64,000 nt of DNA from Acidimicrobiia bacterium (GCA_022826705.1 JAJDUJ010000027.1:62001-126000), one strand, 5' to 3'; shown: positions 18,551 to 27,729, numbered from the stretch's first letter. Notes: generated from the sequence alone by a model not told the origin. Numbers and translations are program-made.

Positions 18551-19720
18551 ATGCCCCCCTCTCCCTCTCCGGCCGTATCCCCATCGGGACCGATGCGCCT
18601 CTACGACACTGCTCGTCAGGCAGTGGTGCCGTTCGAGCCGGGACCGGTTGTGGCCATGTACACCTGCGGCATCACCCCATACGACGCCACCCACTTGGGC
18701 CATGCCGCCACCTATGTGGCCTACGACGTGCTCCAACGGCGGCTGCGCGACCGGGGCCACGAAACCCGCTGCGTGCGCAACATCACCGACGTGGACGACG
18801 ACATCCTCCGCAAGGCCCGGGAGATAGGCGTCCACTATCTGGATCTGGCTGCGGCCGAGACCGCCCGGTTCGACTCCGATATGGAGGCCTTGGACATGCT
18901 GCCGTGCTGGTCGGAGCCTCGGGCCACGTCGGCCATCGCCGACATCCGCAAGATGATCGGCCTCGTTTTGGACCGGGGGTACGCCTATCAGGCTGGCGGG
19001 TCGGTGTATTTCGACATCTCCGCCTTCGACCGATTCGGCCAGGTCAGCCACTTCGACCAGGACACCATGCTGGCCCTAGCCGCCGAACACGGGGGCAACC
19101 CTGACGATCCCAACAAGCGCAACCCCCTCGACTTCGTGCTGTGGCAGAAGTCCGCCCCCGACGAGCCTGCCTGGGACTCCAAGTGGGGCCCAGGCCGTCC
19201 CGGCTGGCACATCGAGTGCTCGGCACTGGCCATGCGGGAACTGGGCGACACCGTGGATCTTCACGGAGGAGGATCCGACCTGATCTACCCCCATCACGAG
19301 TGCGAGGCCGCTCAATCGGAGGTGGTTACCGGCAAGCAGTTCGTGCGCCACTGGATGCACCAGGCCATGGTGCGGATGGACGGCGCCAAGATGTCCAAGT
19401 CATTGGGCAACCTGGTGTTTGTCTCCGACCTGTTGAAGGAGTACGACCCTCGGGCCATCCGCTTGGCCATTGTGGCCCATCACTACCGGGATTCCTGGGA
19501 GTGGGACGATTCGGTCATGCCCGCCGCTGCTGAACGCCTCGAGGCCTGGCAAGCGGCGGCCGATGGCAGCTCCGACCCAGTTCCTGCGGTCCTCGATCAG
19601 GTCCGAGCTTGCCTTGACAACGATTTGGATACTCCCTCGGCGGTCGCGGCCATCGACGATGCCGCTTCAGCAGGGGGGATTCAACCGGCAGCCGCACTGC
19701 TCGGCGTCCGGCTCTCGTAG
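18551..19720 (+). CDS. mshC: Mycothiol ligase MshC (cysteine:GlcN-Ins ligase)
   Basis: A 389-residue enzyme joining L-cysteine to GlcN-myo-inositol in mycothiol synthesis. It is a cysteinyl-tRNA synthetase paralogue. CGITPYDATHLGHA near residue 38 carries the first zinc Cys and the HIGH-like motif and is diagnostic for MshC rather than CysRS. Further zinc ligands are in GWHIECSALAM and YPHHECEAA, and KMSKS is seen as AKMSKSLGNLV. No tRNA-binding C-terminal extension is present. ATG 18593 is an alternative start. Its presence indicates mycothiol as the cell's main thiol. Confidence 0.92.
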   Translation: MPPSPSPAVSPSGPMRLYDTARQAVVPFEPGPVVAMYTCGITPYDATHLGHAATYVAYDVLQRRLRDRGHETRCVRNITDVDDDILRKAREIGVHYLDLAAAETARFDSDMEALDMLPCWSEPRATSAIADIRKMIGLVLDRGYAYQAGGSVYFDISAFDRFGQVSHFDQDTMLALAAEHGGNPDDPNKRNPLDFVLWQKSAPDEPAWDSKWGPGRPGWHIECSALAMRELGDTVDLHGGGSDLIYPHHECEAAQSEVVTGKQFVRHWMHQAMVRMDGAKMSKSLGNLVFVSDLLKEYDPRAIRLAIVAHHYRDSWEWDDSVMPAAAERLEAWQAAADGSSDPVPAVLDQVRACLDNDLDTPSAVAAIDDAASAGGIQPAAALLGVRLS

Positions 19721-19779
19721 CGGGCCGTTCGCGATAATTGAGCAGGCACAGTTAGGCCGAAAGGTTAATTTGTTGAGCC

Positions 19780-21768
19780 ATGGCTGAAATCAGCGTCATT
19801 CTCCCCGACGGCAGCACGCGCACGATTCCCTCGGGCGGTACCGCGGGCGACTTGGCCGCCGACATCGGCCCTGGTCTGGCCAAGGCGGCGCTGATCGCCA
19901 CCGTCGACGATGTCGAGGTGGACTTGAACAGTCCGCTAGCCGACGGCCAGCAGGTGGCGATCATCACTGCCGACAGCGACGCCGGCCTGGAAACGCTGCG
20001 CCACTCCACCGCCCATGTGCTGGCCCAGGCGGTTCTGGAGATGTACCCCGGAGCCACCTACGCGGTGGGCCCGCCCATAGAAGACGGCTTCTACTATGAC
20101 TTTGACCTGCCCGACGGGGCCACCATCAGCGATGACGACCTTGAGGCCATCGAGAACCGAATGCGGGAGATCATCGAGGCAGACCAGCCTTTCGAGCGCC
20201 ACGAGGTGTCGGCGGCCGAAGGCTTGGAGCTCTTCACCGACCACCCCTACAAGCGGGAGATCATCGAGACGGTGGCCATGGCCTCCGATGCCGATGCAAA
20301 CAACCAGTCGACCGACGAGTTGGCCGACGAGGTGGCTGGCGACGGCCAGATCAGCTACTACCGCAACTCGGATTCCTTCATCGACCTGTGCCGCGGTCCT
20401 CACGTTCCGTCCACCGGCCGTCTGGGGCACTTCAAGCTGATGAGCGTGGCCGGGGCCTACTGGCGCCGCGATGCAGGCCGCCCCTCCTTGCAGCGTGTCT
20501 ACGGTACGGCCTGGGCGTCGAGAAAAGACCTGGCCGCCCACCTGCACCGGCTGGCTGAGGCGGAAAAGCGGGACCATCGTCGCCTGGCCCGAGAGCTCGA
20601 TCTGCTCTCGTGGCCCACTGAGTTGGGACCGGGGCTGGCGGTATGGCACCCCAAGGGCGCTGCGGTGCGCCGCATCATCGAGGACTACAGCCGCGACCGG
20701 CACGACGAGGGGGGCTACCAGTCGGTAGTCACCCCCCACATAGCCCGCTCTGATCTGTGGGAGACCAGCGGCCATCTGGACTTCTACCGGGAGAGCATGT
20801 ACCCGCCCATGGAGTTGGACGGCGCCTCCTACCACCTCAAGCCGATGAATTGCCCCTTCCACGTGCTGATCTACAAGAGCAACCAGCGGTCCTATCGCGA
20901 TCTGCCCATTCGACTATTCGAGCTGGGCACGGTGTACCGCTACGAGCTGTCGGGTGCGGTCCACGGTCTTATGCGCATCCGGGGATTTACCCAGGACGAC
21001 AGCCACATATTCGCTACCCGGGAGCAGGCCCCCGCCGAAATCGCCTCGCTGGTGGCGTTCGTGCTGTCGGTGCTGCGGGCGTTTGGATTCGACTCTTTCG
21101 AGGCTCGATTGGCCACCCGGCCACTGGAAAAGTCGATTGGCGAAGACGCCGAGTGGGAATTGGCCACCGAGGCCCTCCGAGAAGCGCTGGAGGCCTCCGG
21201 GCTGGAATACGAGTTGGACGAGGGGGGTGGCGCTTTCTACGGGCCCAAGATCGACATCGACGTGCGCGACGCCATCGGGAGGAGTTGGCAGCTGTCCACC
21301 CTTCAGGTTGACTTCCAGCTTCCCGAGCGCTTCGGACTGGAATATGTGGGCTCCGACGGCAACCGCCACCGGCCAGTGATGATCCACCGCGCCCTCATGG
21401 GCGCCATCGAGCGCTTCTTCGGGGTGCTCATCGAACATTGCAGCGGTGCGTTCCCGGCCTGGCTGGCCCCGGTCCAAGCCGCCATCTTGCCGGTGGCTGC
21501 CTCCCACGGCGAATATGCCGCCGATGTGGAGGCCCGCCTGAGCCGAGCCGGATTCAGAGTAGAGGTGGCCGATGCTCAGGAGCCGCTGGGTCGGCGTATC
21601 CGGGCGGCCAAACTCCAGAAGCTGCCCTATGTTCTGGTGGTGGGCGACGACGACGTGGCCCACGGCACCGTGGGGGTCAACGCCCGGGGCAGCGACGGCG
21701 ACGAGCGGGGCGTGCCGTTGGAGGACTTTGCGGACCGGCTGGCTGACGACGTAGAAGCCCACCGCTGA
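19780..21768 (+). CDS. thrS: Threonyl-tRNA synthetase
   Basis: A 662-residue class II synthetase charging tRNA-Thr. Domains in order are TGS (1-62), the editing/SAD domain (from about 63, LRHSTAHVLAQAVLEMYPGA), the catalytic domain (from about 270), and the anticodon-binding domain (from about 560). The catalytic zinc ligands are the Cys of MNCPFHVLI, the His of QDDSHIF, and the His of VMIHRALMGAIERFFG. The stop TGA shares its last base with the ATG of a 13-codon mini-ORF that leads to the HIT gene. thrS followed by the PIM cluster is the mycobacterial order. Confidence 0.97.
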   Translation: MAEISVILPDGSTRTIPSGGTAGDLAADIGPGLAKAALIATVDDVEVDLNSPLADGQQVAIITADSDAGLETLRHSTAHVLAQAVLEMYPGATYAVGPPIEDGFYYDFDLPDGATISDDDLEAIENRMREIIEADQPFERHEVSAAEGLELFTDHPYKREIIETVAMASDADANNQSTDELADEVAGDGQISYYRNSDSFIDLCRGPHVPSTGRLGHFKLMSVAGAYWRRDAGRPSLQRVYGTAWASRKDLAAHLHRLAEAEKRDHRRLARELDLLSWPTELGPGLAVWHPKGAAVRRIIEDYSRDRHDEGGYQSVVTPHIARSDLWETSGHLDFYRESMYPPMELDGASYHLKPMNCPFHVLIYKSNQRSYRDLPIRLFELGTVYRYELSGAVHGLMRIRGFTQDDSHIFATREQAPAEIASLVAFVLSVLRAFGFDSFEARLATRPLEKSIGEDAEWELATEALREALEASGLEYELDEGGGAFYGPKIDIDVRDAIGRSWQLSTLQVDFQLPERFGLEYVGSDGNRHRPVMIHRALMGAIERFFGVLIEHCSGAFPAWLAPVQAAILPVAASHGEYAADVEARLSRAGFRVEVADAQEPLGRRIRAAKLQKLPYVLVVGDDDVAHGTVGVNARGSDGDERGVPLEDFADRLADDVEAHR

Positions 21769-21809
21769 TGCTTGAGCGCAGGCAGACTCAAGTTGGTTGG
21801 TGGCACTGA
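21768..21809 (+). other. Relay mini-ORF between thrS and the HIT gene
   Basis: A 13-codon frame starting MLER overlaps the thrS stop (TGATG), and its own stop overlaps the HIT start (TGATG). Its first codons repeat the HIT start: 15 bp identical at 21765-21779 and 21806-21820, offset 41 bp. It may pass terminating ribosomes to the next gene, or be only the scar of a tandem duplication. Confidence 0.4.
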
Positions 21810-22315
21810 TGCTTGAGCGCTTGTGGGCACCGTGGCGCAGCCGGTACGTGGCTGGACTTGGCGCCGCCGACTCCGAGTCGGAAGAGGGAACGCTGTTTGA
21901 GCGCATCTTGGCCGCTACCGAACCCGACGAGGAGACCGGCATTTTGTGGCGAGGCGATACTTGCTTCGCGGTGCTCAACGCCCATCCCTACGGAAGCGGC
22001 CACCTGATGGTGGTCCCCAATCGGGCCGTGGCTGATTTGGCCGATCTCACCGACGCTGAGAGCGAGGAGCTGTGGTCCGCAGTGCGAGCGGCGGTGGCCG
22101 CCATCCGCCGGGCATACAACCCCGAAGGAGTGAACGTGGGCATCAATTTGGGGGCCGCCGCCGGTGCCGGCCTTCCCGACCATCTGCATGTTCACTGCAT
22201 GCCCCGTTGGCAGGGCGACACCAACTTCATGACCACTGTGGCCGAAGCCCGAGTGCTGCCCGAGCCCCTCACCGAATCGTGGTCCAGGCTGAGAAATGCC
22301 TGGGGAGACCAGTAG
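21809..22315 (+). CDS. HIT-family protein (Ap4A phosphorylase-like)
   Basis: A 168-residue histidine-triad hydrolase or phosphorylase acting on dinucleoside polyphosphates or related nucleotides. The N-terminus MLERLWAPWRSRYV and the triad DHLHVHCMPRW with NPEGVNVGINLGAAAGAGLP upstream are characteristic of the actinobacterial group next to pgsA, whose M. tuberculosis member is an Ap4A phosphorylase. The second His-x-His is intact. ATG 21809 is used because MLERLW is the family start. Confidence 0.9.
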   Translation: MLERLWAPWRSRYVAGLGAADSESEEGTLFERILAATEPDEETGILWRGDTCFAVLNAHPYGSGHLMVVPNRAVADLADLTDAESEELWSAVRAAVAAIRRAYNPEGVNVGINLGAAAGAGLPDHLHVHCMPRWQGDTNFMTTVAEARVLPEPLTESWSRLRNAWGDQ

Positions 22316-22318
22316 CCT
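22313..22318 (+). promoter_or_regulatory. Candidate leaderless -10 inside the PIM cluster
   Basis: TAGCCT overlaps the HIT stop codon and ends 6 nt before GTG 22325. It could give the membrane protein and pgsA an internal promoter. Confidence 0.35.
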
Positions 22319-22324
22319 CAAACT

Positions 22325-22903
22325 GTGTCCGACGCGGAAGTGAGCGATTCCGGTAGCCGGTCGGTGTCTGACGCCGAGGTCACCGACGAGCTTCCTCAGG
22401 AGCTGAACGTCAGCGAATACGTCGGCCCCTATCTGTTTCCCAACAACAGCCGCCGCCGGATCCCGGCCATCATCTACTTGTCGGCCGCAGTGGTGTGCAC
22501 GGTGGTTTGGGCCGTTGCCTCCGATAGCCCCCTGGTCAACGGGGGGTTCTTGGCCGCAGCTATCGCCTTGGCCGCCTTTGCCGTATATGGCTTCGTCTGC
22601 GGGAAGGAGCTGAAGATCGACGAGTCGGACGCGTTGGTGATAGCTACCGGCGCGGTGGGCTTTCCCGTGGGCCATGCATCGGCTCAAATGGGGTGGCGAG
22701 GCTGGTTCAGCCGCCCCACCTGGCGCATCCTGCTCTACTCCAACGAACCCCAGCCCGACCAGCGGGGATTGGTGTTTGTGGACGGCATCACCGGCGATTT
22801 GATCGACCAGCTGGTGCAGCCCAATCCCGAAGACTGGGCCCAGTTGGTGCAACCCAATCCCGAAGACTGGACTGACCTGCGTTCAGGCCCAGAAGTAGAG
22901 TAG
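22325..22903 (+). CDS. Membrane protein of unknown function in the PIM operon
   Basis: A 192-residue protein without a family name that I recognise. It has a charged N-terminal tail of about 45 residues, then two hydrophobic segments (IPAIIYLSAAVVCTVVWAVA and GGFLAAAIALAAFAVYGFVC), then a soluble part. The C-terminus contains an 11-residue tandem repeat, QLVQPNPEDWA and QLVQPNPEDWT, encoded by a 33-bp near-exact DNA duplication. It sits between the HIT gene and pgsA, suggesting a role linked to phosphatidylinositol or mannoside lipids, but that is inference from position only. Confidence 0.8.
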   Translation: MSDAEVSDSGSRSVSDAEVTDELPQELNVSEYVGPYLFPNNSRRRIPAIIYLSAAVVCTVVWAVASDSPLVNGGFLAAAIALAAFAVYGFVCGKELKIDESDALVIATGAVGFPVGHASAQMGWRGWFSRPTWRILLYSNEPQPDQRGLVFVDGITGDLIDQLVQPNPEDWAQLVQPNPEDWTDLRSGPEVE

Positions 22904-22910
22904 AGGCCAC

Positions 22911-23504
22911 ATGTTCGACGGCAATTGGCGCTCGGCGGTCAATCGTGGGCTTGATCCCATCGGTGCCGTCCTCTGCCGGTTGGGCGTGAGCGCCGATGGG
23001 GTTACCGCCTTCGGCATCGTCATGGCCACAGCGGCCGCGGTGGTCATCGGCCGCGGCGAGTTGATCCTTGGTCTGGTGTTCCTGATCCTCACCGGTCTTT
23101 CCGACGCCCTCGACGGGCCCATCGCCAAAGCATCGGGCACCAGCTCGGTCCGGGGCGCTTTTTTCGACTCGGCCAGCGATCGGGTGTGCGATGCCCTGCT
23201 GTTTGCGGGGGTGGCCTGGTATTTGGGCTCCAATGAGCCGGGACGCATCTTCATGCTGCCAGTGGCCCTCATGGCGGTGGCCTCGCTGGTCTCCTATCTG
23301 CGGGCCAAGGCCGAGTCGCTCGGGCTCGACGCCAAGGGCGGCCTCATGGAGCGGGCCGAACGGTTCTTCGTGCTCGGGGCCGGTTTGGCCTTCAGCTTCG
23401 TGCTGATCCCCATACTGTGGGCCATGCTGGGCCTCACTGCCGCCACCGCCGTCTATCGGTTTGCCAAGGTATGGCGTCAGGCCGACTCCCTGCATTCAGT
23501 ATGA
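22911..23504 (+). CDS. pgsA: Phosphatidylinositol phosphate synthase (CDP-alcohol phosphatidyltransferase)
   Basis: A 197-residue integral membrane enzyme that joins CDP-diacylglycerol and inositol 1-phosphate. The metal-binding signature appears as SDALDGPIAKAS, then RGAFFDSASDRV about 8 residues later, giving the four Asp residues of the D-x2-DG-x2-A...G-x3-D-x3-D pattern. The usual AR is AK here. Genomic place before the acyltransferase and pimA supports the PI-phosphate product rather than phosphatidylglycerol phosphate. It overlaps the acyltransferase start by ATGA. Confidence 0.9.
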   Translation: MFDGNWRSAVNRGLDPIGAVLCRLGVSADGVTAFGIVMATAAAVVIGRGELILGLVFLILTGLSDALDGPIAKASGTSSVRGAFFDSASDRVCDALLFAGVAWYLGSNEPGRIFMLPVALMAVASLVSYLRAKAESLGLDAKGGLMERAERFFVLGAGLAFSFVLIPILWAMLGLTAATAVYRFAKVWRQADSLHSV

Positions 23505-24508
23505 CCGACACTGCCGCCACGGTTGCTCCGATACACCGAACCCGCCGCCTCTCGGCTGATGTGGTGCTGTACCGCAGCGGGGCGGCCCTGGCTCGCCGGT
23601 TGCCTCAACCGGTGGGAGCAGCCCTCACCCGGGCCATCAGCCGGAGCGCGTGCCGGCTGCTGCCCGAGCGTCGCTTCATCACCGAGCGCCGCCTCCAGAG
23701 GGTGTGCGGCCCCGAAATGCAAGGTGAAGCGCTGGCCCAGGCGGTGCGAGCCTCGTTCGAGTCTTACGCCCGTTACTGGTTCGACGGCGCCCGGCTCGGC
23801 GATCTGGATGACGCCGAGGTGGAAGCCGGATTCAGCCACCAGGGGTTCAACCACATTCAAGAGGCCATCGACTCCGGCACGGCCCCAATACTGGCCCTTC
23901 CCCACCTCGGAGGCTGGGAGTGGGCGGGAACGTGGATGGCCCGCATTCCGGGCTACCCGGTGATCTCCGTGGTCGAGCCGCTCAAGCCGGCCCGGCTGTT
24001 CGATTGGATGGTGGAGGAGCGCCGCCGCATGGGCATCGACATCGTGGCCCTGGGCCCGGACGCGGTCTCGGTGCTCATCAAGTCGCTGCGGTCCCGGCAG
24101 GTGGTGTGCCTGCTCGCCGATCGACAGGTTGGCCGCGGGGGAGTGGAGGTGGAGTTCTTCGGTGAGCGCACCCTGCTGCCCGGCGGCCCAGCCACCCTCG
24201 CTCTGCGGACCGGCGCGGCGATTCTGCCCACCGCGGTCTACCAAGACGGGCCCAATCACCGGGGTGTGGTGCTCCCTCCGGTTCCCGCTGAGCGACAGGG
24301 CCGCTTGCGGGCCGACGTGACCCGGGTCACCCAGGATCTGGCCTGGGCTTTGGAAGAGCTGATCCGCGCCGCCCCAGAGCAGTGGCACCTGATGCAGACC
24401 AACTGGCCCAGCGATGAAGAAGCCCTCCACAGATTCCGCCAGCAACGACGGGGCCTGCACCAGCAGCCTGACCAAGTTGAGCGGTCCACGCGAGTGAGGA
24501 CGCCCTGA
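23501..24508 (+). CDS. Phosphatidylinositol mannoside acyltransferase (LpxL/HtrB-like)
   Basis: A 335-residue membrane-associated acyltransferase of the lipid A acyltransferase family, which in actinobacteria acylates the mannose of PIM (PatA). The HxxxxE-type motif is seen in LALPHLGGWEWAG, followed by RMGIDIVAL and the segment LLADRQVGRGGVEVEFFGE. The start ATG 23501 overlaps the pgsA stop by 4 nt and pimA starts on the stop codon, so translation is coupled through the operon. Confidence 0.9.
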   Translation: MTDTAATVAPIHRTRRLSADVVLYRSGAALARRLPQPVGAALTRAISRSACRLLPERRFITERRLQRVCGPEMQGEALAQAVRASFESYARYWFDGARLGDLDDAEVEAGFSHQGFNHIQEAIDSGTAPILALPHLGGWEWAGTWMARIPGYPVISVVEPLKPARLFDWMVEERRRMGIDIVALGPDAVSVLIKSLRSRQVVCLLADRQVGRGGVEVEFFGERTLLPGGPATLALRTGAAILPTAVYQDGPNHRGVVLPPVPAERQGRLRADVTRVTQDLAWALEELIRAAPEQWHLMQTNWPSDEEALHRFRQQRRGLHQQPDQVERSTRVRTP

Positions 24509-25629
24509 TGAGGGTCGGCCTGGTTTGCCCCTACTCCCTCACCATCCCCGGCGGTGTCCAAGGCCAGGTGATGGGACTGGCCCGCTCCCTGCGTCGGATG
24601 GGGGTGGAAGCCCGGGTGCTGGCCCCGTGCGATGGTCCTCCGCCCGACGAGTCGGTCACCCCCTTGGGCAACAGCCTGCCCACCGCGGCCAACGGCTCCA
24701 TCGCCCCCCTGGCCCCTGACCCCCCGGCCCAACTCCGCACCATAAGGGTGCTGCGCGATGAGCAATTCGACGTGCTCCACCTCCACGAGCCCCTCGCCCC
24801 CGGCCCCACCAACACCGCGGCCGTGATGAAGTCGGCGCCGCTGCTGGGCACCTTCCACCGGGCCGGCCACAGCACCGCCTACCAGTATCTGCGCCCCATA
24901 GTGCGAGCAGTGGCCAACCGCCTGGACTATCGCTGCGCGGTATCCGAGGACGCCCGCCGCTTGGCTGAGGGGGAGTTGGGCGGTCGATACGAACTGGTGT
25001 TCAACGGAGTGGAGTTGGACGCCCCCTCAGCCGAGCCGATCAATGCGCCTTATCCCACCATCTTCTTCGTGGGCCGCCACGAGCCCCGCAAGGGATTGGG
25101 CATCCTCATCGACGCCCTCCAATACCTGCCCGATGAAGTGCGGCTGTGGGTGGGAGGCGATGGCCCCGAGACCGATGCCCTGAGAGCGCGCACCGGCAAT
25201 GATCCCCGGGTTGAATGGCTGGGTCGGATTTCCGACGCCGAGAAGCAGGCCCGCTTGCGGGGGGCCGACGTGTTCTGTGCCCCGTCGCTCTTCGGCGAGT
25301 CATTCGGCGTGGTGCTGCTTGAGGCAATGGCGGCGAAGACTCCGATCGTGGCTTCCGATCTCGACGCCTACGCCATCGTCGCCCGGCCCGGTCGCGACGC
25401 GCTTCTCTCCGAACCCGGCGATCCCGCGGCGTTGGCCGCGGCCCTGAAGCGGGTGCTGTTCGACGAAGACACTGCGGCATCCTTGGTGGAATCGGGACTC
25501 GACCGAGCCCACCAGTTCTCCATGGACACGCTGGCCAGCCGCTATGCCGAGATCTATGCCGACCTGGCTGCCCGCCGCCGGGTCCGCAGCCCCCAGCTCC
25601 CGCGGCGAGAAAGCCAGGAGGTCGAATGA
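24508..25629 (+). CDS. pimA: Phosphatidylinositol alpha-mannosyltransferase
   Basis: A 373-residue GT4-family glycosyltransferase that adds the first mannose from GDP-mannose to phosphatidylinositol at the inner membrane face. The N-terminal acceptor-binding part starts VCPYSLTIPGGVQGQVMGLARSL. The donor side has FVGRHEPRKGLGILIDAL and the E-x7-E motif in ESFGVVLLEAM. The start shares a base with the previous stop (TGATG), and its stop overlaps the following M48-like gene (ATGA). Confidence 0.92.
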   Translation: MRVGLVCPYSLTIPGGVQGQVMGLARSLRRMGVEARVLAPCDGPPPDESVTPLGNSLPTAANGSIAPLAPDPPAQLRTIRVLRDEQFDVLHLHEPLAPGPTNTAAVMKSAPLLGTFHRAGHSTAYQYLRPIVRAVANRLDYRCAVSEDARRLAEGELGGRYELVFNGVELDAPSAEPINAPYPTIFFVGRHEPRKGLGILIDALQYLPDEVRLWVGGDGPETDALRARTGNDPRVEWLGRISDAEKQARLRGADVFCAPSLFGESFGVVLLEAMAAKTPIVASDLDAYAIVARPGRDALLSEPGDPAALAAALKRVLFDEDTAASLVESGLDRAHQFSMDTLASRYAEIYADLAARRRVRSPQLPRRESQEVE

Positions 25630-26381
25630 GCACAAGCCGACGCCGGTCCGCAGCTGCCCTCGTCACACTGGGGGTGATTGTCGGCGCGGTGATTCTGGCG
25701 ATCCTGGCCTTGGCCGGGTTGCCCTGGCTTGTTTGTTTGGTGATCGGTGCGATCGTCGGTGTGGTTGCGGCCATCGGACTGCACTTGGCCGCGTGGCGAC
25801 TCCTTCTTCGCCTCACCAAGAGCACCGCTCCCCACGGCGAAGTGGAGGAGGCGATCGAAAACGTGTTGGAGGGCCTTTGCGTCAGCCACGGCATCCCCAC
25901 CCCCGAACTGCGGGTGATCCACTCCCATTCGATCAACTCTTTGGCCGCGGCCCGCACCCCCGCCCACGCGGCCATCGTCGTCACATCCGGCGCAGTGGAG
26001 CAGCTCGAGCGCATCGAGCTGGAAGGGCTGGTGGCCCATCACCTCTGCCGGATTCGTCGAGGCGATGCCGCGTTCGAGACGCTGGCCGGGGTGCTCTTGG
26101 CCTGGCCGCTCACAACGGTCGGCTGGCTGCGTCGCCGGGTGATGGACCGGGTGCTGCCCGCCCAGCGGGGCCTGGCCGCCGACTTCGAGGCGGTGTCGCT
26201 CACTCGGTACCCTCCCGGCCTGCTGTCTGCGCTGATGACACTTTCTGCCCAGACCGCTCAGGTACCATCGCCAACGGTGGCAGCGCTTCACATGTGGATC
26301 GATGAGCCCGATTGGGGCATCGCCGATGCCATCCGCCATCCCCGGCTGGATACTCGGATTACCGCGCTGACCGAGCTTTGA
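25626..26381 (+). CDS. M48-peptidase-like membrane protein lacking zinc ligands
   Basis: A 251-residue protein with two N-terminal hydrophobic segments (about 10-55) followed by a domain aligned by eye with HtpX/M48 peptidases: IPTPELRVIHSHSINSLAAA, then AIVVTSGAVEQL, then LEGLVAHHLCRIRRGD. The last should be AHExxHIRNRD, but HExxH reads HHLCR (138-142). The later ExxAD zinc ligand reads GLAAD (182-186). It therefore looks catalytically dead and probably has a binding or regulatory role. It is translationally coupled to pimA and to the DUF3048 lipoprotein. Confidence 0.8.
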   Translation: MSTSRRRSAAALVTLGVIVGAVILAILALAGLPWLVCLVIGAIVGVVAAIGLHLAAWRLLLRLTKSTAPHGEVEEAIENVLEGLCVSHGIPTPELRVIHSHSINSLAAARTPAHAAIVVTSGAVEQLERIELEGLVAHHLCRIRRGDAAFETLAGVLLAWPLTTVGWLRRRVMDRVLPAQRGLAADFEAVSLTRYPPGLLSALMTLSAQTAQVPSPTVAALHMWIDEPDWGIADAIRHPRLDTRITALTEL

Positions 26382-27679
26382 CCCCAAACAAGCTCAGCGG
26401 CTGGCGCGCCCTCGGGCGTGGCGGCGCCGCTGTTTTTCTGGCCGTTGCGCTTCTGGTGGCGGGCTGCGGAAACGACGACGATGGCGCAGGCGGCGACGGG
26501 GGCCCGGCGCCGGCTACTGCGGCGCCCACTGCGGTGCCCGACAGCGGTGCCGGTGATGGCCCGACTCCCGACGGGGCTTCGGACCCTGAGGGCCCCGAAG
26601 AGTCGTCTGATCCCGCTTCCCAAGGCCCTGAATCCCAAGGTTCAGTCACTGCGGCGCCGGGTGAACAGGAGCCCGAACCCGCCCCGGCCACACCCACCCC
26701 GACGCCTGGACCCACCGAACCGCTGACCGGCGAGCCGCTGGAGGATCCGTCCATCATGGACAGGCCTGCTCTGGCCGTGAAGATCGGCACCAGCAGCGTG
26801 GGACGGCCCCAGTCCGGGATCAATCAGGCCGACATGCTGATCGAGGTCAGGGTGGAGACCATCACCCGACTCATGGCCGTGTTCCACAGCCAGGGGGCCA
26901 TCTCGCTCGGCCCGGTCCGATCGGCGCGCAGCTCCGACCCCGACATCCTGGCCAACTTCGGCCAGCCGGTGTACGGGCATTCGGGGGCCAATCCCGGCGT
27001 GCTGCGGGAGGTGTCCCAAGGCCAGTCCAACGGCAAGCTCTACGAGCTCCGCTGGGACCACCTGCCCACTGATTATTGGCGGGTGGGCGACCGGCCGGCA
27101 CCCTTCAACCTGTACACCTCCACTGCGAACATCTGGCAGGCCGCTCCCCGCGAGTTGACGGCCCCCGAACCCCTCTTCGAGTACCGCAGACCGGGAGAGG
27201 CGCTCCCATCCGGTGCTGAACCGGCCCCCGGCGTGGAGATCCGCTATCTCGGCGGCGCTATCGCTCATTTTGCCTGGGATTCTGAGGCCGGCGGTTGGGC
27301 CCGCTGGCAAGACGGCACCCCCCATGTCGACATGGCCCGCCACCCCAATGGCACCCCCAACCCCGACGTGGCTCCCGTCCAGGTAACCCCCGCCAACGTG
27401 GTAGTTCTTCAAACTGGATACACCGGCAGCGCGGCCTGCTCCTATTGCCCTGAGGCCATCACCGTTGATTCCGAGGGCGGGGTGGCCTTGGTGTTCACCG
27501 ATGGCCATCTGATTCGGGGCCGGTGGACCCGGCCATCGGCAAACCAGCCCTGGCAGGTCACCGACAACAACGGCAATCCGGTACGGCTCACCCCGGGCCA
27601 GACCTTCATCGCTCTACCCGGGGGAGACGTGCTGGTGATGGTGCAGGACTTCGCTGAGAACCTGCTCAAAAACCGCTGA
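26378..27679 (+). CDS. DUF3048-family (YerB-like) lipoprotein
   Basis: A 433-residue protein if read from TTG 26378, which overlaps the preceding stop (TTGA). The upstream in-frame codons lie inside the previous gene. The lipobox LLVAGC is followed by a long Asp/Gly/Pro/Thr-rich linker, then the globular part beginning with RPALAVKIGTSSVGRPQSGI and containing LGPVRSARSSDPDILANF and FTDGHLIRGRWTRPS. These are features of DUF3048, an envelope domain of unknown function. It is probably the last gene of the pimA operon. Confidence 0.83.
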   Translation: MTPNKLSGWRALGRGGAAVFLAVALLVAGCGNDDDGAGGDGGPAPATAAPTAVPDSGAGDGPTPDGASDPEGPEESSDPASQGPESQGSVTAAPGEQEPEPAPATPTPTPGPTEPLTGEPLEDPSIMDRPALAVKIGTSSVGRPQSGINQADMLIEVRVETITRLMAVFHSQGAISLGPVRSARSSDPDILANFGQPVYGHSGANPGVLREVSQGQSNGKLYELRWDHLPTDYWRVGDRPAPFNLYTSTANIWQAAPRELTAPEPLFEYRRPGEALPSGAEPAPGVEIRYLGGAIAHFAWDSEAGGWARWQDGTPHVDMARHPNGTPNPDVAPVQVTPANVVVLQTGYTGSAACSYCPEAITVDSEGGVALVFTDGHLIRGRWTRPSANQPWQVTDNNGNPVRLTPGQTFIALPGGDVLVMVQDFAENLLKNR

Positions 27680-27729
27680 TTCGAACTGCCGTCGGAAAAC
27701 CGACATCACGCTTGCGGTGCGCGAAGCCA

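Noticed and set aside
18551..19720. Cysteinyl-tRNA synthetase
   Set aside because: The motif GITPYDATHLGHA and the short length without a tRNA-binding C-terminus indicate MshC.
26312..26377. ATG-type start for the DUF3048 lipoprotein upstream of 26378
   Set aside because: It adds a non-signal-like extension inside the previous gene; TTG 26378 gives a direct overlap and a normal lipoprotein signal.
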